From contig NZ_LR131147.1 of NCBI RefSeq assembly GCF_900626285.1, forward strand, positions 3,107,581-3,171,580: DNA of 64,000 nt. Direction: 5' to 3'. Both the position numbers and the translations under genes were made by a program. This DNA comes from Intestinimonas massiliensis (ex Afouda et al. 2020) (lineage in GTDB: Bacteria; Bacillota; Clostridia; Oscillospirales; Oscillospiraceae). Shown here piece by piece: positions 34,301 through 42,019 of the stretch. Below the pieces are notes generated by a model that saw only the letters and a list, made by a program, of their open reading frames with translations, searched no databases and was not told the origin of the DNA. Each line of letters begins with the position of its first letter. The first letter of the stretch is position 1.

Positions 34301-36387
34301 GCGTCGGCGAAGGAGGCGTAGGGCATGCCGTCCACCGTGGCCGCGATGGTACCGGCGTCGGCGGCAGTCCACACGCCGTCGGCCTTTACGGCCTCCTTGT
34401 CGGGCTGCAGATTGTTGGTGGCCGTAGTATAGGCCACCAGCTTGTCCGTCTCGGTGCCCTTCACTGTGACGGTCAGGCCGGAGTGATCCAGGCCGATGAT
34501 CTCCACCGGAGCAGTGGCCCCGTAACCGCCGCAGATGCCGCCGTTGACGTTGATGGTGGTCACCGTACCGGCCAGGGTGCAGTTGTAGATGCCGATGGTG
34601 CCCTTGGAGCCGGTGCTGGTGCCCCAGACCGCGCCCTGATTGGCGTAGCCGGTGACGTCGGCGTCCAGGGTGCAGCCGATGAACTCCACCCGGGCGGAGG
34701 GGTCGTCGGTCCAGATCTGACCCACAAAGCCGCCCACGCCGTAGCTGATGGGGCTGCTCACGGTATAATCCTGAATGTGCACGTTCTGCACGGTGCAGCT
34801 GCCGCTCATATATCCGGCCAGGGCGCCGATATAGCTGCTGGTGCTGTTGGTGCTGGTGCCGCTGATGGTCAGGTTCCTGACGGTCACATCGCCCACATTG
34901 CCGAAGAGGCCGCCCCGGTACTCGGAGGTCACCACCACCTGCAGGTCGCTGATGGTGTGATTGCCGCCGTCAAAGGTAGAACCGTGATAGAAGCTGGAGC
35001 TGCCGATGGGGGTAAATTCCACATCAGGCATGGCGATATCGCCGGCCAGCCTGACAGAGGCGGGGATATTGCCGTTGTCCCACTCCACCAGGCAGGAGAG
35101 CCATTGCAGCTGCATGGGGGTGGAGATGGTGCACACGCCGTTCTCCACCGCGGGATAGTCGGTAATGGTGCCGTTGTTGGTGAGATTCAGCGGATGCTCC
35201 ACAAAGCCCTGGGCCCCGACGGTCAGGGTGCCGTCGTTGGTCATGGTGCTGTCCAGAGACAGGATGCCGTTCACCGTCAGGGTAACATCAGCAGGCACCG
35301 TCAGGGTGTAGCCCTGCTGCAGGGTGAGGTCGGCGCCGGCGGGGATGGTCATGTCGGCGCCCAAAGTGATGCGCTTGGGCTCCAGCACGGAGCCGTTCAG
35401 GGCCCCGGCCAGCTCCTCATAGCTGTTTACCGTCAGGTCGGCGGCGGGCTGGGCGGCCTGCACCACATAGCCGCTCTCCTCCTCCACGGCGATGTAGCCC
35501 TCCGGCAGATAGTCGGCGTAGGGCTCATGCTTGAAGGTGCCGCCGTAGATCTGCACGTTGCCGGCGGACTCAAAGTCCAGGACGTCCGTTCTGGAGCCGT
35601 TGCAGGCAAAGCTGCCGCCGTAGATGTAAACCTTCGCGTTGTACATGGTGGAAACGGCGTAGTCCGTCTCCGAAATGACGGTAACAGTCTTGCCCTCAGC
35701 GGGGCGGATGGTCAGCACGCCGTCATAGAACATGCTGATGGCGTTCATGTAGTTGTCCCCCGCGCCGCTGCTGCCGCCGGCATAAAAGTATCCGCCGGTG
35801 ATGGTCACGTCGCCCAGCGCGGAAACCGCGCGGCCCATGCCGGAGCTGCCGCCGGAGGCCAGGATCTGACCGCCGTTGATGGTGGTGCTGCTCCCCGCCT
35901 CCGTATAGATGGCGTTGCGGTTATAGCTGGTAACGGTGCCGTCGTTGATTACAACCGTACCGTAATTCTGGATGCCGCAGCGGCCGATGAGCTTGGTCTC
36001 CTGCCCCTCGTCCTGCTCCACGGTCAGAACACCGCTTTTCTGGTTGTTGACCGCGAAATGGGCCGCGGTGTTCTCCTTGGCCGCCACCGTGCCGTTCTTG
36101 ACGGTCAGCGTGCCGCTGTTGTCGATCACGTCCACATCCGCCTCCACAGACAGGGTGTGTCCGTTCAGGTCCAGCGTGATGCTCTGCTCCGCCGGAACGG
36201 ACAGAGTGGCCGACAGGGTGATGTCGTCCGTCAGTTGGATCACATCTCCCGCTGCGGCCTCCGCCACCGCGGCCGTCAGCTCCGCCTCATCAGCCGCGGA
36301 GCTGGAATCCGCCGCCATTGCCGTCATAGGCAGAATGCTGAATAGCATAGCTATCGTCAATAAGACGGCAAAACATCGTTTTTTCAT
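31339..36387 (-). CDS. Large SLH-domain surface protein with beta-helix repeats
   Basis: The 1682-residue protein has a signal peptide (MKKRCFAVLLTIAMLFSILP). A long region of parallel beta-helix character carries many strands of the type GTLTVKNGTV, VTITGGYF and LNITGGTV. GLUG-like segments lie near 470-600. A divergent InlB B-type repeat (about 1410-1500, ANGAVTAST ... GYVLDTLTVTDKDG) is followed by three SLH domains at about 1503-1682 (first FTDVAESAWYYDAVSY). It is probably an abundant wall-attached surface or S-layer-associated protein. A strong sigma-A-type promoter and AAAGGAGG RBS support high expression. A long open frame on the opposite strand is a codon-bias artefact. Confidence 0.9.
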   Translation of the reverse strand: MKKRCFAVLLTIAMLFSILPMTAMAADSSSAADEAELTAAVAEAAAGDVIQLTDDITLSATLSVPAEQSITLDLNGHTLSVEADVDVIDNSGTLTVKNGTVAAKENTAAHFAVNNQKSGVLTVEQDEGQETKLIGRCGIQNYGTVVINDGTVTSYNRNAIYTEAGSSTTINGGQILASGGSSGMGRAVSALGDVTITGGYFYAGGSSGAGDNYMNAISMFYDGVLTIRPAEGKTVTVISETDYAVSTMYNAKVYIYGGSFACNGSRTDVLDFESAGNVQIYGGTFKHEPYADYLPEGYIAVEEESGYVVQAAQPAADLTVNSYEELAGALNGSVLEPKRITLGADMTIPAGADLTLQQGYTLTVPADVTLTVNGILSLDSTMTNDGTLTVGAQGFVEHPLNLTNNGTITDYPAVENGVCTISTPMQLQWLSCLVEWDNGNIPASVRLAGDIAMPDVEFTPIGSSSFYHGSTFDGGNHTISDLQVVVTSEYRGGLFGNVGDVTVRNLTISGTSTNSTSSYIGALAGYMSGSCTVQNVHIQDYTVSSPISYGVGGFVGQIWTDDPSARVEFIGCTLDADVTGYANQGAVWGTSTGSKGTIGIYNCTLAGTVTTINVNGGICGGYGATAPVEIIGLDHSGLTVTVKGTETDKLVAYTTATNNLQPDKEAVKADGVWTAADAGTIAATVDGMPYASFADAVAAAGDGSLVSVERNVVLTEAVAISADVKVTGFAKVSVGAGGSLTISAGNYDADPTPYADPSMTGKANGDGTYTVVPLSAENAVASIGSNYYYNSLSAAVAAAKNGDTIKLLNNVALPGRLAIAKDLRIDMNGKTISVAGASTHGFSVVNGGSLELTGSGTMNVTGNDVWGFQVVGNTDGATWADTTAKTTLTIGPDVVVDVENGLGVWIGGKGATLNVYGTINSKNDSAIFGNGTRNAATNNGGTEINIYDGASVTAKSVAIYQPQLGTVNIAGGTVEGYAAIGIKSGTLNITGGTVRGVANDDVLDDSYSNTNGIAYDGSAIVIDSYIGYSGQMNLTISGDAVVQSLHSTAIHEIGNVAGMTNVVNLKVEGGCLSSAGGKDCILVRETTKDTVSVTGGAFTSNPGAYAADGYAAAAETRVVNGVTYYYTVARQAEEPDVETAVSAGEPSVEVGESLGLPENFGTELAGALNSADTAKDLTDAAVGLSSDAGVVGTKDAADKALTDAGISTGDADITVVVEPYLKVEVTGYDETEKTLALDIGAYYNVKATTNPGDMTDDNTVSLREGVAMNVTTPVDITIPLPAGFAADGSSLYVRHVKDSGKTYYHLGTVSGDTLTFTNAKGFSTFTVLGDSTGVIQAQLDGVYYDSLQDAVNDAVDGQTVTVLADGLSAGVTGSSRTITVKNGTAGQITVTLNGTALTLGTGEARDFTYTAPSGGGVTTYAVSVESAANGAVTASTKSASKGTTVTLTVTPDKGYVLDTLTVTDKDGKAVALTDKGNGKYTFTMPASKVTVKAAFKAEAQKGLPFTDVAESAWYYDAVSYVYGKGIMTGTNDGTTFSPAMNLTRGMMAQILYNLEQGKPAASAGFTDVASGAWYADAVNWAAANGIVSGYGSGKFGPEDPITREQMAVLLYNYARYKGNDVTATTDLASFSDSQQVSDWAEYAMKWAVAEKLIQGSNSSLNPLGTATRAEVAQLFTNLLKQG

Positions 36388-36424
36388 ACAGGTACCTCCT
36401 TTGCTGGTTCCGATGCGCTTTTAT

Positions 36425-36453
36425 ACTATAGCAAAATCACGCTGCTCTGTCCA
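36425..36453 (-). promoter_or_regulatory. Promoter of the large SLH protein gene
   Basis: On the minus strand TGGACA and TATAGT are separated by 17 bp, ending 37 bases before the ATG. This is one of the better sigma-A matches in the window. Confidence 0.75.
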
Positions 36454-36524
36454 GAGATCTCCCCTGTATTTACGCGGTCTTTACCATGGCCGGTTTCCCG
36501 GGGCGGGATATGGCCGCCCCTCGG

Positions 36525-36554
36525 TTGACAAGGCTACGCAGGGTGAAATATAAT
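36525..36554 (+). promoter_or_regulatory. Promoter of the adenine deaminase operon
   Basis: Consensus TTGACA and consensus TATAAT are separated by 18 bp, 54 bases before the ATG. The leader is too short for a purine riboswitch. Confidence 0.8.
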
Positions 36555-36608
36555 AAGCAGGATAACTGGCGAAATTTGACGATTCGCCCACAAAGGAGAC
36601 TATATCAT

Positions 36609-38369
36609 ATGATGGATAACAGGCTCATCGCAGTGGCCCAGGGCCAGGCTCCGGCTGACGTGATCATCCGGGGCGGCCAGCTGGTCAACGTCCACACCGC
36701 AGAGATCTACCCCGCCGATGTCGCCATCGCCGGGGAGCGCATCGCCGCCGTAGGCAAGCTGCCCGAGGGGTGCTGCGGCCCGGACACCAAGATCATTGAC
36801 GCCGCCGGCAAGTATCTGGCCCCCGGCTTTATCGACGCCCACATCCATATTGAGAGCAGCATGCTCACCTACACCGAGTTTGCCAAGATGGTGGTCAAGC
36901 ACGGCACCACCGCCGTGGCCAGCGACCTGATGGAGATCACCATCGTCTCCGGTGTGGAGGGCATGAAGGAAGTGCTGGCCGAGTCGGAGCACACCCCCGT
37001 GAAGCTGTACTACCCCGTCCCCGCCTTCATGGAGGAGAACGGGCTCCAGACCACCGGCTCCACCCTCCACGCCGAGATGATGGACGAGCTGATCCAGCTG
37101 CCTCAGGCGGTGGGTCTGGCCGAGGTGCTGGTGCCCCCCATCCTGGGCGGCAGCCCCGCCTCCGCCCACATGCTGGAGCTGGCGGAGAAGTACCACAAGA
37201 CCGCCGAGGGCCACGCCCCCGCCACCTATGACGGGGCGCTGAACGCCTATGTATCCGCCGGCATCAACTCCGACCACGAGTCCACCAACAAGGAGGAGGC
37301 CCTCCAGAAGCTGAGAGCCGGTCTGCGGGTGCTGATGCGGGAGGGCTCCGCCTCCACCGACCTGCGGGCCTGCCTGAAGGTCCTGACCGAAAACCACGTG
37401 GACGCACGCCACTGCGCCATGGTGTCCGACGACATTGACGCCCTCCACATCAAGGACCTGGGCCACCTGGACCACAAGGTACGCATCGCCGTGGAGGAGG
37501 GCGTGAACCCGGTGACTGCCATCCAGATGGTCACCCTCAACCCCGCCGAGAGCTTCCGCATCGACAACGAGTGCGGCTCCATCACCCCCGGCAAGTACGC
37601 CGACGTGGTGCTGCTGTCCTCCCTGGAGCAGTGCAAGGTGGAGCAGGTGGTGTCCAAGGGCGAGCTCATCGTGGACCACGGCGCCCTCACCCGGGAGCTG
37701 AAGGCCCCCGCCTACAGCGACAAGCTGCTGAACACCGTCCACATGCCCGCCGTCACCGGGGACGACCTGGTGCTCAAGGTGGACCCCAAGGCCAAAAAGG
37801 CCACCGTCCACGTCATCGGCGCCTCCCCCGTGTCCCTGCTCACCGACGACCTGACCGTCACCCTGCCGGTGGCCGACGGCGTGGTACAGCCCGATGTGGA
37901 CCATGACATCCTGCGCATCGCCTGTGTGGAGCGCTACGGCAAGAACGGCTCCATCGGCCGGGCCTTCATCAAGAACTTTGGTCTGAAGTCGGGCGCCATC
38001 GCCATCTCCGTGGGCCACGACCACCACAACGTATCTGTGGTGGGCTCCGATCCCGCCGACATGGCCCTGGCGGTCAACCGCATCCAGGAGCTCCAGGGCG
38101 GCCTGGTGTTCGTGGACGGCGGCAAGGTCATTGAGGAGATCGCCCTACCCATCTGCGGCCTGCTGGCCGACGAGGAGGGCGAGGTTGTGGCCGAGAAGCT
38201 GCGGGCGGTCATCGCCGCCATGGCCCAGCGGGGCTGCACCGTCCCCTCCCCCAACGTGACCCTGTCCTTCATCACCCTGATCTTCATTCCCGCGCTGGCC
38301 ATCTCCGACCAGGGTCTGTTCGACGTGAGCAAGTTCCAGATCATCGACCCGGTGATCTCGGTGGAATAA
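36609..38369 (+). CDS. ade: Adenine deaminase
   Basis: The 586-residue amidohydrolase deaminates adenine to hypoxanthine for purine salvage or degradation. It has the family's metal-binding H78 and H80 in APGFIDAHIHIESSM, the EGHAP segment and the SDDIDALHIKDLGHLDH region, plus the C-terminal domain with AISVGHDHHNVSVVG found in bacterial Ade proteins. The frame is open upstream, but ATG 36609 has AAAGGAG 10 bases ahead; a second ATG follows directly. The next amidohydrolase gene begins 13 bases after the stop, so the two form an operon. Confidence 0.95.
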   Translation: MMDNRLIAVAQGQAPADVIIRGGQLVNVHTAEIYPADVAIAGERIAAVGKLPEGCCGPDTKIIDAAGKYLAPGFIDAHIHIESSMLTYTEFAKMVVKHGTTAVASDLMEITIVSGVEGMKEVLAESEHTPVKLYYPVPAFMEENGLQTTGSTLHAEMMDELIQLPQAVGLAEVLVPPILGGSPASAHMLELAEKYHKTAEGHAPATYDGALNAYVSAGINSDHESTNKEEALQKLRAGLRVLMREGSASTDLRACLKVLTENHVDARHCAMVSDDIDALHIKDLGHLDHKVRIAVEEGVNPVTAIQMVTLNPAESFRIDNECGSITPGKYADVVLLSSLEQCKVEQVVSKGELIVDHGALTRELKAPAYSDKLLNTVHMPAVTGDDLVLKVDPKAKKATVHVIGASPVSLLTDDLTVTLPVADGVVQPDVDHDILRIACVERYGKNGSIGRAFIKNFGLKSGAIAISVGHDHHNVSVVGSDPADMALAVNRIQELQGGLVFVDGGKVIEEIALPICGLLADEEGEVVAEKLRAVIAAMAQRGCTVPSPNVTLSFITLIFIPALAISDQGLFDVSKFQIIDPVISVE

Positions 38370-38382
38370 GGAGGAAAGCGCA

Positions 38383-39756
38383 ATGGCTCAGACTTATCTG
38401 AAAAACGGCTACGTCCTCTCCATGGACGCCAATGACACCGTGTATGACGGCGGCGGCGTGCTGGTGGAGGACGACAAGATCGTGGCAGTGGGCAAGGTGG
38501 ACCCCGCTCTGGTGAAACCCGACGCGGAGGTCATCGAGCTGAACGGCAAGTACGTCCTGCCCGGCTTCGTCAACACCCACGTCCACACCTCCCAGCAGAT
38601 CAGCCGGGGCGTGGGCGACGACGTGGACTTCATCACCTGGCTCCACGACCGGATGTGGCCCTATGAGAGCAACATGACCGAGGAGGATTCCTACGTCTCC
38701 ACCCTGATGACCTCCCTGGAGCTGATCCGCTCCGGCGTCACCTCCTTCGCCGAGCCCGGCGGACAGTTCGTCTCCGGCATGGCCCGGGCCACCAAGGAGT
38801 CCGGCCTGCGGGGCAAGCTGGCCAAGTCCGTCATGGACTGCGGCGAGGGGCTGCCCAAGATCTGGCAGCGCACCATGGACCAGGAGCTGGAGCAGCAGGT
38901 CATCGACCTGGAGAAGTACCACAACACCGCCGACGGCCGGGTCCAGGTGTGGTTCGGCCTGCGGACCATCTTCAACAACACCGACGAGCTGTGCGTGCGC
39001 ACCAAGGAGCTGGCCGACAAGTACGGCGTGGGCATCCACATGCACGTAGCCGAGGCCAAGGAGGAGAAGGAGTATACCTACGCCCGCTGGGGCGAGGGCA
39101 CTGTCAAGCACCTGGAGAAGCTGGGCGTGCTGGACAAGAACCTGCTGGCCGTCCACACGGTGTGGCTCACCGACGAGGAGCTGGAGCTCTTCAAGAAGCG
39201 GGACGTGAAGGTGTCCCACAACCCCGCCTCCGCCATGCGGGTGCTGGGCTTCGCCCGCATCCCCAAGATGCTGGACATGGGCATCTGCGTGTCCATCGGC
39301 ACCGATGGCGCCTCCTCCTCCAACCACATGGACATGGTGGATGAGATGTGGCTCACCTCCCTGATCCACAAGGGCTGGCGGCTGGATCCCACCGTGGTGC
39401 CCGCCCAGGACATCCTGCGGATGGCCACCAAGTGGGGCGCCCGGGCCCTGCTGGACGAGGACCTGTACGGCTCCCTGGAGGCGGGCAAGAAGGCCGACCT
39501 CATCGTCATCGACCCCCACGGCCCCTCCATGATGCCGGTGAACGACAAGATCGCCGCACTGGTCACCGCCATGCACTCCTCCAACGTCCAGTCCACCATG
39601 TGCGACGGCAAGTGGCTCATGCGGGACCGGAAGATCCTGGTGCTGGACGAGGAGGCCATCCTGAAGGAGGCCTGCGCCCGGGGCGCCGCCATCTACGACC
39701 GGGCGGGTATCAAGCTGCCCGACCGCTTCCCGGTGGTCAAGGTGGACCAGGACTAA
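38383..39756 (+). CDS. Amidohydrolase, MTA/SAH or purine deaminase-like
   Basis: The 457-residue protein belongs to the TRZ/ATZ-MtaD subfamily of metal-dependent deaminases. Ligands and signatures seen are H66 and H68 in NTHVHTSQ, HMHVAEAKEE, HTVWLTDEE and GTDGASSSNHMD. Members deaminate methylthioadenosine, S-adenosylhomocysteine, guanine derivatives or triazines, and sequence alone does not decide. The operon with adenine deaminase points to a purine or adenosine-derived substrate. The RBS AAGGAGGAAAG is strong. A bidirectional terminator follows. Confidence 0.85.
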   Translation: MAQTYLKNGYVLSMDANDTVYDGGGVLVEDDKIVAVGKVDPALVKPDAEVIELNGKYVLPGFVNTHVHTSQQISRGVGDDVDFITWLHDRMWPYESNMTEEDSYVSTLMTSLELIRSGVTSFAEPGGQFVSGMARATKESGLRGKLAKSVMDCGEGLPKIWQRTMDQELEQQVIDLEKYHNTADGRVQVWFGLRTIFNNTDELCVRTKELADKYGVGIHMHVAEAKEEKEYTYARWGEGTVKHLEKLGVLDKNLLAVHTVWLTDEELELFKKRDVKVSHNPASAMRVLGFARIPKMLDMGICVSIGTDGASSSNHMDMVDEMWLTSLIHKGWRLDPTVVPAQDILRMATKWGARALLDEDLYGSLEAGKKADLIVIDPHGPSMMPVNDKIAALVTAMHSSNVQSTMCDGKWLMRDRKILVLDEEAILKEACARGAAIYDRAGIKLPDRFPVVKVDQD

Positions 39757-39771
39757 CTGAATGATAAAAAA

Positions 39772-39803
39772 GGGGACCGGATCCCACTGGATCCGGTCCT
39801 CTT
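39772..39803. terminator. Bidirectional terminator
   Basis: GGACCGGATCC pairs perfectly with GGATCCGGTCC across CACT. An A-run precedes and CTCTTTCC follows. It separates the amidohydrolase operon from the convergent small Cys protein gene. Confidence 0.85.
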
Positions 39804-39810
39804 TCCTGCG

Positions 39811-40020
39811 TTACAGTTTGAAATCCTCGTCCTTCAGATTGCTGAAGTCGGGGGCCTTGGGCATGGGCGGCACCCGCTTGAGGGGGTCGTACTTGAACGC
39901 CCGGCAGCTTCCGGCGGGAGAGACTACCCCCTTTTTGGCACAGAGGACCTTCTCCTCGTCCAGCTGGGTCCCCCGTTCACAGTAGGCGCAGCGGGGCTCG
40001 ATCTTCTTTTGGAACAGCAT
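39811..40020 (-). CDS. Small four-cysteine protein, probable zinc ribbon
   Basis: The 69-residue protein has CAYC at residues 11-14 and two further Cys (about 27 and 39), a spacing that suggests a single zinc ribbon, then a Pro-rich, acidic tail ending KDEDFKL. It has a strong RBS (GGAGGAGG, 7 bases before ATG) and its own terminator, so it is very likely a real gene despite its size. I do not recognise a named family and the function is unknown. It is the first gene after ylbJ on the minus strand, 48 bases away. Confidence 0.75.
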   Translation of the reverse strand: MLFQKKIEPRCAYCERGTQLDEEKVLCAKKGVVSPAGSCRAFKYDPLKRVPPMPKAPDFSNLKDEDFKL

Positions 40021-40068
40021 GGGAACGCCTCCTCCCCGCTCTGCCGCGGGCCGATTCTCTTCAGCACA

Positions 40069-41259
40069 TTATAGCACGGCCCTTCCGCCCTTGCCAAGTT
40101 TTTTTCTGGAGCCGGCGGCCGCCGCCAGGAAAAACAGGAGGAACACCATCCAGGCGCTCACCACCGAAACCGCCAGGGTTCTGGAGAAGCCGGTGCCCGC
40201 GATGTCGGCCACCTGCTGGGCCAGGTAGTGGGACACGGGGGCCTCCAGCGGCACCACCCGCACCAGGAAGGCGGTAAACAGGGCGGCCAGACCCCCGTGG
40301 AGCAGCTTGCCCAGCAGATAGGTGCGGGGGGACAGGCCGCTGTCCCCCAGGAAGGAGAGCACCTGGCAGTGGACGGAGATCCCCGCCCAGCCCAGGATGA
40401 AGGCGGCCATGGTGAGCCGGCCGCTGAGGGTTCCCTCCCCCGACAGGGTCCACACCCCGGAGGAGATCTCCACCAGGCCGGTGAGCAGCCGCCGGGCCCA
40501 CTCCGGCGTCATGCCGAAGGGGGCCAGCACCGTGCCCAGCACCTGGGCCAGGCCGGGGAGAAAGCCGGAGGTGACCAGCATCTGGATCACCACCGTAAAG
40601 AAGATCACAAAGGCGCAGATATTCAGGGTGGAGAGAAAGGAATTCTTGATGGCCCCGGTAAAGGCGGCGGTAAACCGGGGAGCCCGGAACCGGGGGGCCG
40701 TCCCCCGCCGGGCTTCGCTTTGTTTCTCCCGTCCGGCGCCGTAGAACCGGAAGAGCACCCCGATGCACACCGACGCCAGGGCGTGGGCCAGGCAGAGCAG
40801 CACCCCTACCCGGCTGCTGGCAAAGACGCCGGCCCCCACCACCCCCAGGATGAAGGCGGGGCCGGAGTTGTTGCAGAAGGCCAGCAGCCGCTCGGCCTCC
40901 GTCTTGGTGCACATGCCGTTCTGGTACAGGCTGATGGCGGTCTTGGCCCCCACCGGGTAGCCCCCGATGAAGCCCAGGGCGAAGGCGGAGGCGCAGGCGC
41001 CGCCCACGTTGAACAGGGGCCGCATGACCCCCTCCAGCAGCCGCCCCAGATACTCCGCCAGGCCCAGCTCCACCACCAGGGAGGAGAGCACGAAGAAGGG
41101 AAACAGGGAGGGGATGATCACGTTCCCGCACAGCTGGATGCCGGTGCGGGCCGCCTCCATGGAGTCCTGGGGATAGAGCAGCAGCGCCAGGGTGGCCCCC
41201 ATCAGCCCCAGGCCCAGCAGCAGATCCCGCGCCCCTTGTTTTGAAAACAGCCTGGACAT
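40069..41259 (-). CDS. ylbJ: Sporulation integral membrane protein YlbJ
   Basis: The 396-residue protein has about eight membrane segments and the YlbJ hallmarks NVIIPSLFPFFVLSSL, GFIGGYPVGAKTA and FCNNSGPAFILG, the nucleoside-transporter gate-type motif found in SpoVV/YlbJ proteins. In Bacillus YlbJ (SpoVV) is needed for spore cortex formation through dipicolinate transport across the outer forespore membrane. Start: the frame extends far upstream, but ATG 41259 with GGAGGTGA gives the normal length. The TetR gene ends 70 bases upstream. Confidence 0.9.
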   Translation of the reverse strand: MSRLFSKQGARDLLLGLGLMGATLALLLYPQDSMEAARTGIQLCGNVIIPSLFPFFVLSSLVVELGLAEYLGRLLEGVMRPLFNVGGACASAFALGFIGGYPVGAKTAISLYQNGMCTKTEAERLLAFCNNSGPAFILGVVGAGVFASSRVGVLLCLAHALASVCIGVLFRFYGAGREKQSEARRGTAPRFRAPRFTAAFTGAIKNSFLSTLNICAFVIFFTVVIQMLVTSGFLPGLAQVLGTVLAPFGMTPEWARRLLTGLVEISSGVWTLSGEGTLSGRLTMAAFILGWAGISVHCQVLSFLGDSGLSPRTYLLGKLLHGGLAALFTAFLVRVVPLEAPVSHYLAQQVADIAGTGFSRTLAVSVVSAWMVFLLFFLAAAAGSRKKLGKGGRAVL

Positions 41260-41329
41260 GGCCCTCACCTCCGTCAAGGATGCATATGCGTCCATGGCGG
41301 CAGAGTTGCCTGTCCAGGCTGAAAACGGC

Positions 41330-41926
41330 TCAATTCTTTTGGAAGGTGCGGCTGAACAGGGTATAATCCTGCTCCAGGCGGGATAATAAGGGGTACTCCC
41401 CCCGGTGGAGGATCCAGTCCACCACCACACCCCGGAAATGGCGGAAGAGGAAATCGGCCAGCCACTCCGGCGTACACCCCGGCATGGGGACCCCCTCCCG
41501 CTCCATCTGGCACAGGCACTCCCGCACCGCCCGCAGGGTATACCGGGTGGGGTCCATGGAGGCGGCATCGTCGGGGGAATCCAGCCGCCGCTGATAGTAG
41601 CGGGCCACCAGCTCCCACCCCTGCTCCTGGGTAAACCTGGCGTAGGTGGACAGGATCAGCCACAGCCGCCGGTCCGGCGGATCCCCTTCATGGCCCGCCA
41701 GGGCCTTTTCCATGTGCTGGTCCAGAGGGGAGAAGCCCCGGGAGAGCAGGTCCTCCTTGGAGCGGAAGTGGTGGTAAAAGGCGCCGGTGGTGATCCCCGC
41801 CCGCTGGCAGATGTCCCGGACAGACACCTTATCAAAGCTGTGCTCCCGGGCCAGAACCATGGCGGCCTCCAGAATCGCCTGCTCGGTCTGCCTGGCCTGT
41901 ATCTGCCGACGCTGATGATAGTCCAT
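41330..41926 (-). CDS. TetR family transcriptional regulator
   Basis: The 198-residue protein has an N-terminal TetR helix-turn-helix (about residues 10-56, KVSVRDICQRAGITTGAFYHHF) and a divergent ligand-binding C-terminal domain. Start: upstream in-frame codons exist, but ATG 41926 (MDYHQRRQ) with AGGGGGA upstream gives the normal length. It is divergent from a DegV-family gene, and a 15-bp palindrome (41979-41993) lies between them as a likely operator. Because DegV proteins bind fatty acids, a fatty-acid-related ligand is possible but not shown. Confidence 0.88.
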   Translation of the reverse strand: MDYHQRRQIQARQTEQAILEAAMVLAREHSFDKVSVRDICQRAGITTGAFYHHFRSKEDLLSRGFSPLDQHMEKALAGHEGDPPDRRLWLILSTYARFTQEQGWELVARYYQRRLDSPDDAASMDPTRYTLRAVRECLCQMEREGVPMPGCTPEWLADFLFRHFRGVVVDWILHRGEYPLLSRLEQDYTLFSRTFQKN

Positions 41927-41943
41927 ATCTCCCCCGCTCCCCC

Positions 41944-41973
41944 TTGACATTTCCATATCGCACCATTTATAAT
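41944..41973 (+). promoter_or_regulatory. Promoter of the DegV gene
   Basis: Consensus TTGACA and TATAAT with 18 bp spacing on the plus strand, 47 bases before the start codon. The palindromic operator begins 5 bases after the -10 element, at the expected transcription start. Confidence 0.75.
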
Positions 41974-41978
41974 AATGA

Positions 41979-41993
41979 CATAACAATGTTATG
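41979..41993. promoter_or_regulatory. Candidate TetR operator
   Basis: CATAAC-AAT-GTTATG is a perfect inverted repeat with 6-bp arms. It overlaps the expected start of the degV transcript and lies about 50 bases upstream of the tetR ATG, a layout typical of TetR-type control of a divergent gene. Confidence 0.6.
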
Positions 41994-42019
41994 CGACCTT
42001 AACGCCATTATAGAGTAGG

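Noticed and set aside
31336..36345. A very long open frame on the plus strand opposite the 1682-residue SLH protein.
   Set aside because: It translates to His/Gly/Val-rich, repetitive sequence with no domain, whereas the minus frame has a signal peptide, SLH domains, promoter and RBS. GC-rich third positions keep the opposite frame open.
36555..36608. Purine riboswitch upstream of adenine deaminase.
   Set aside because: The leader after the promoter is only about 50 bases, too short for the aptamer plus expression platform.
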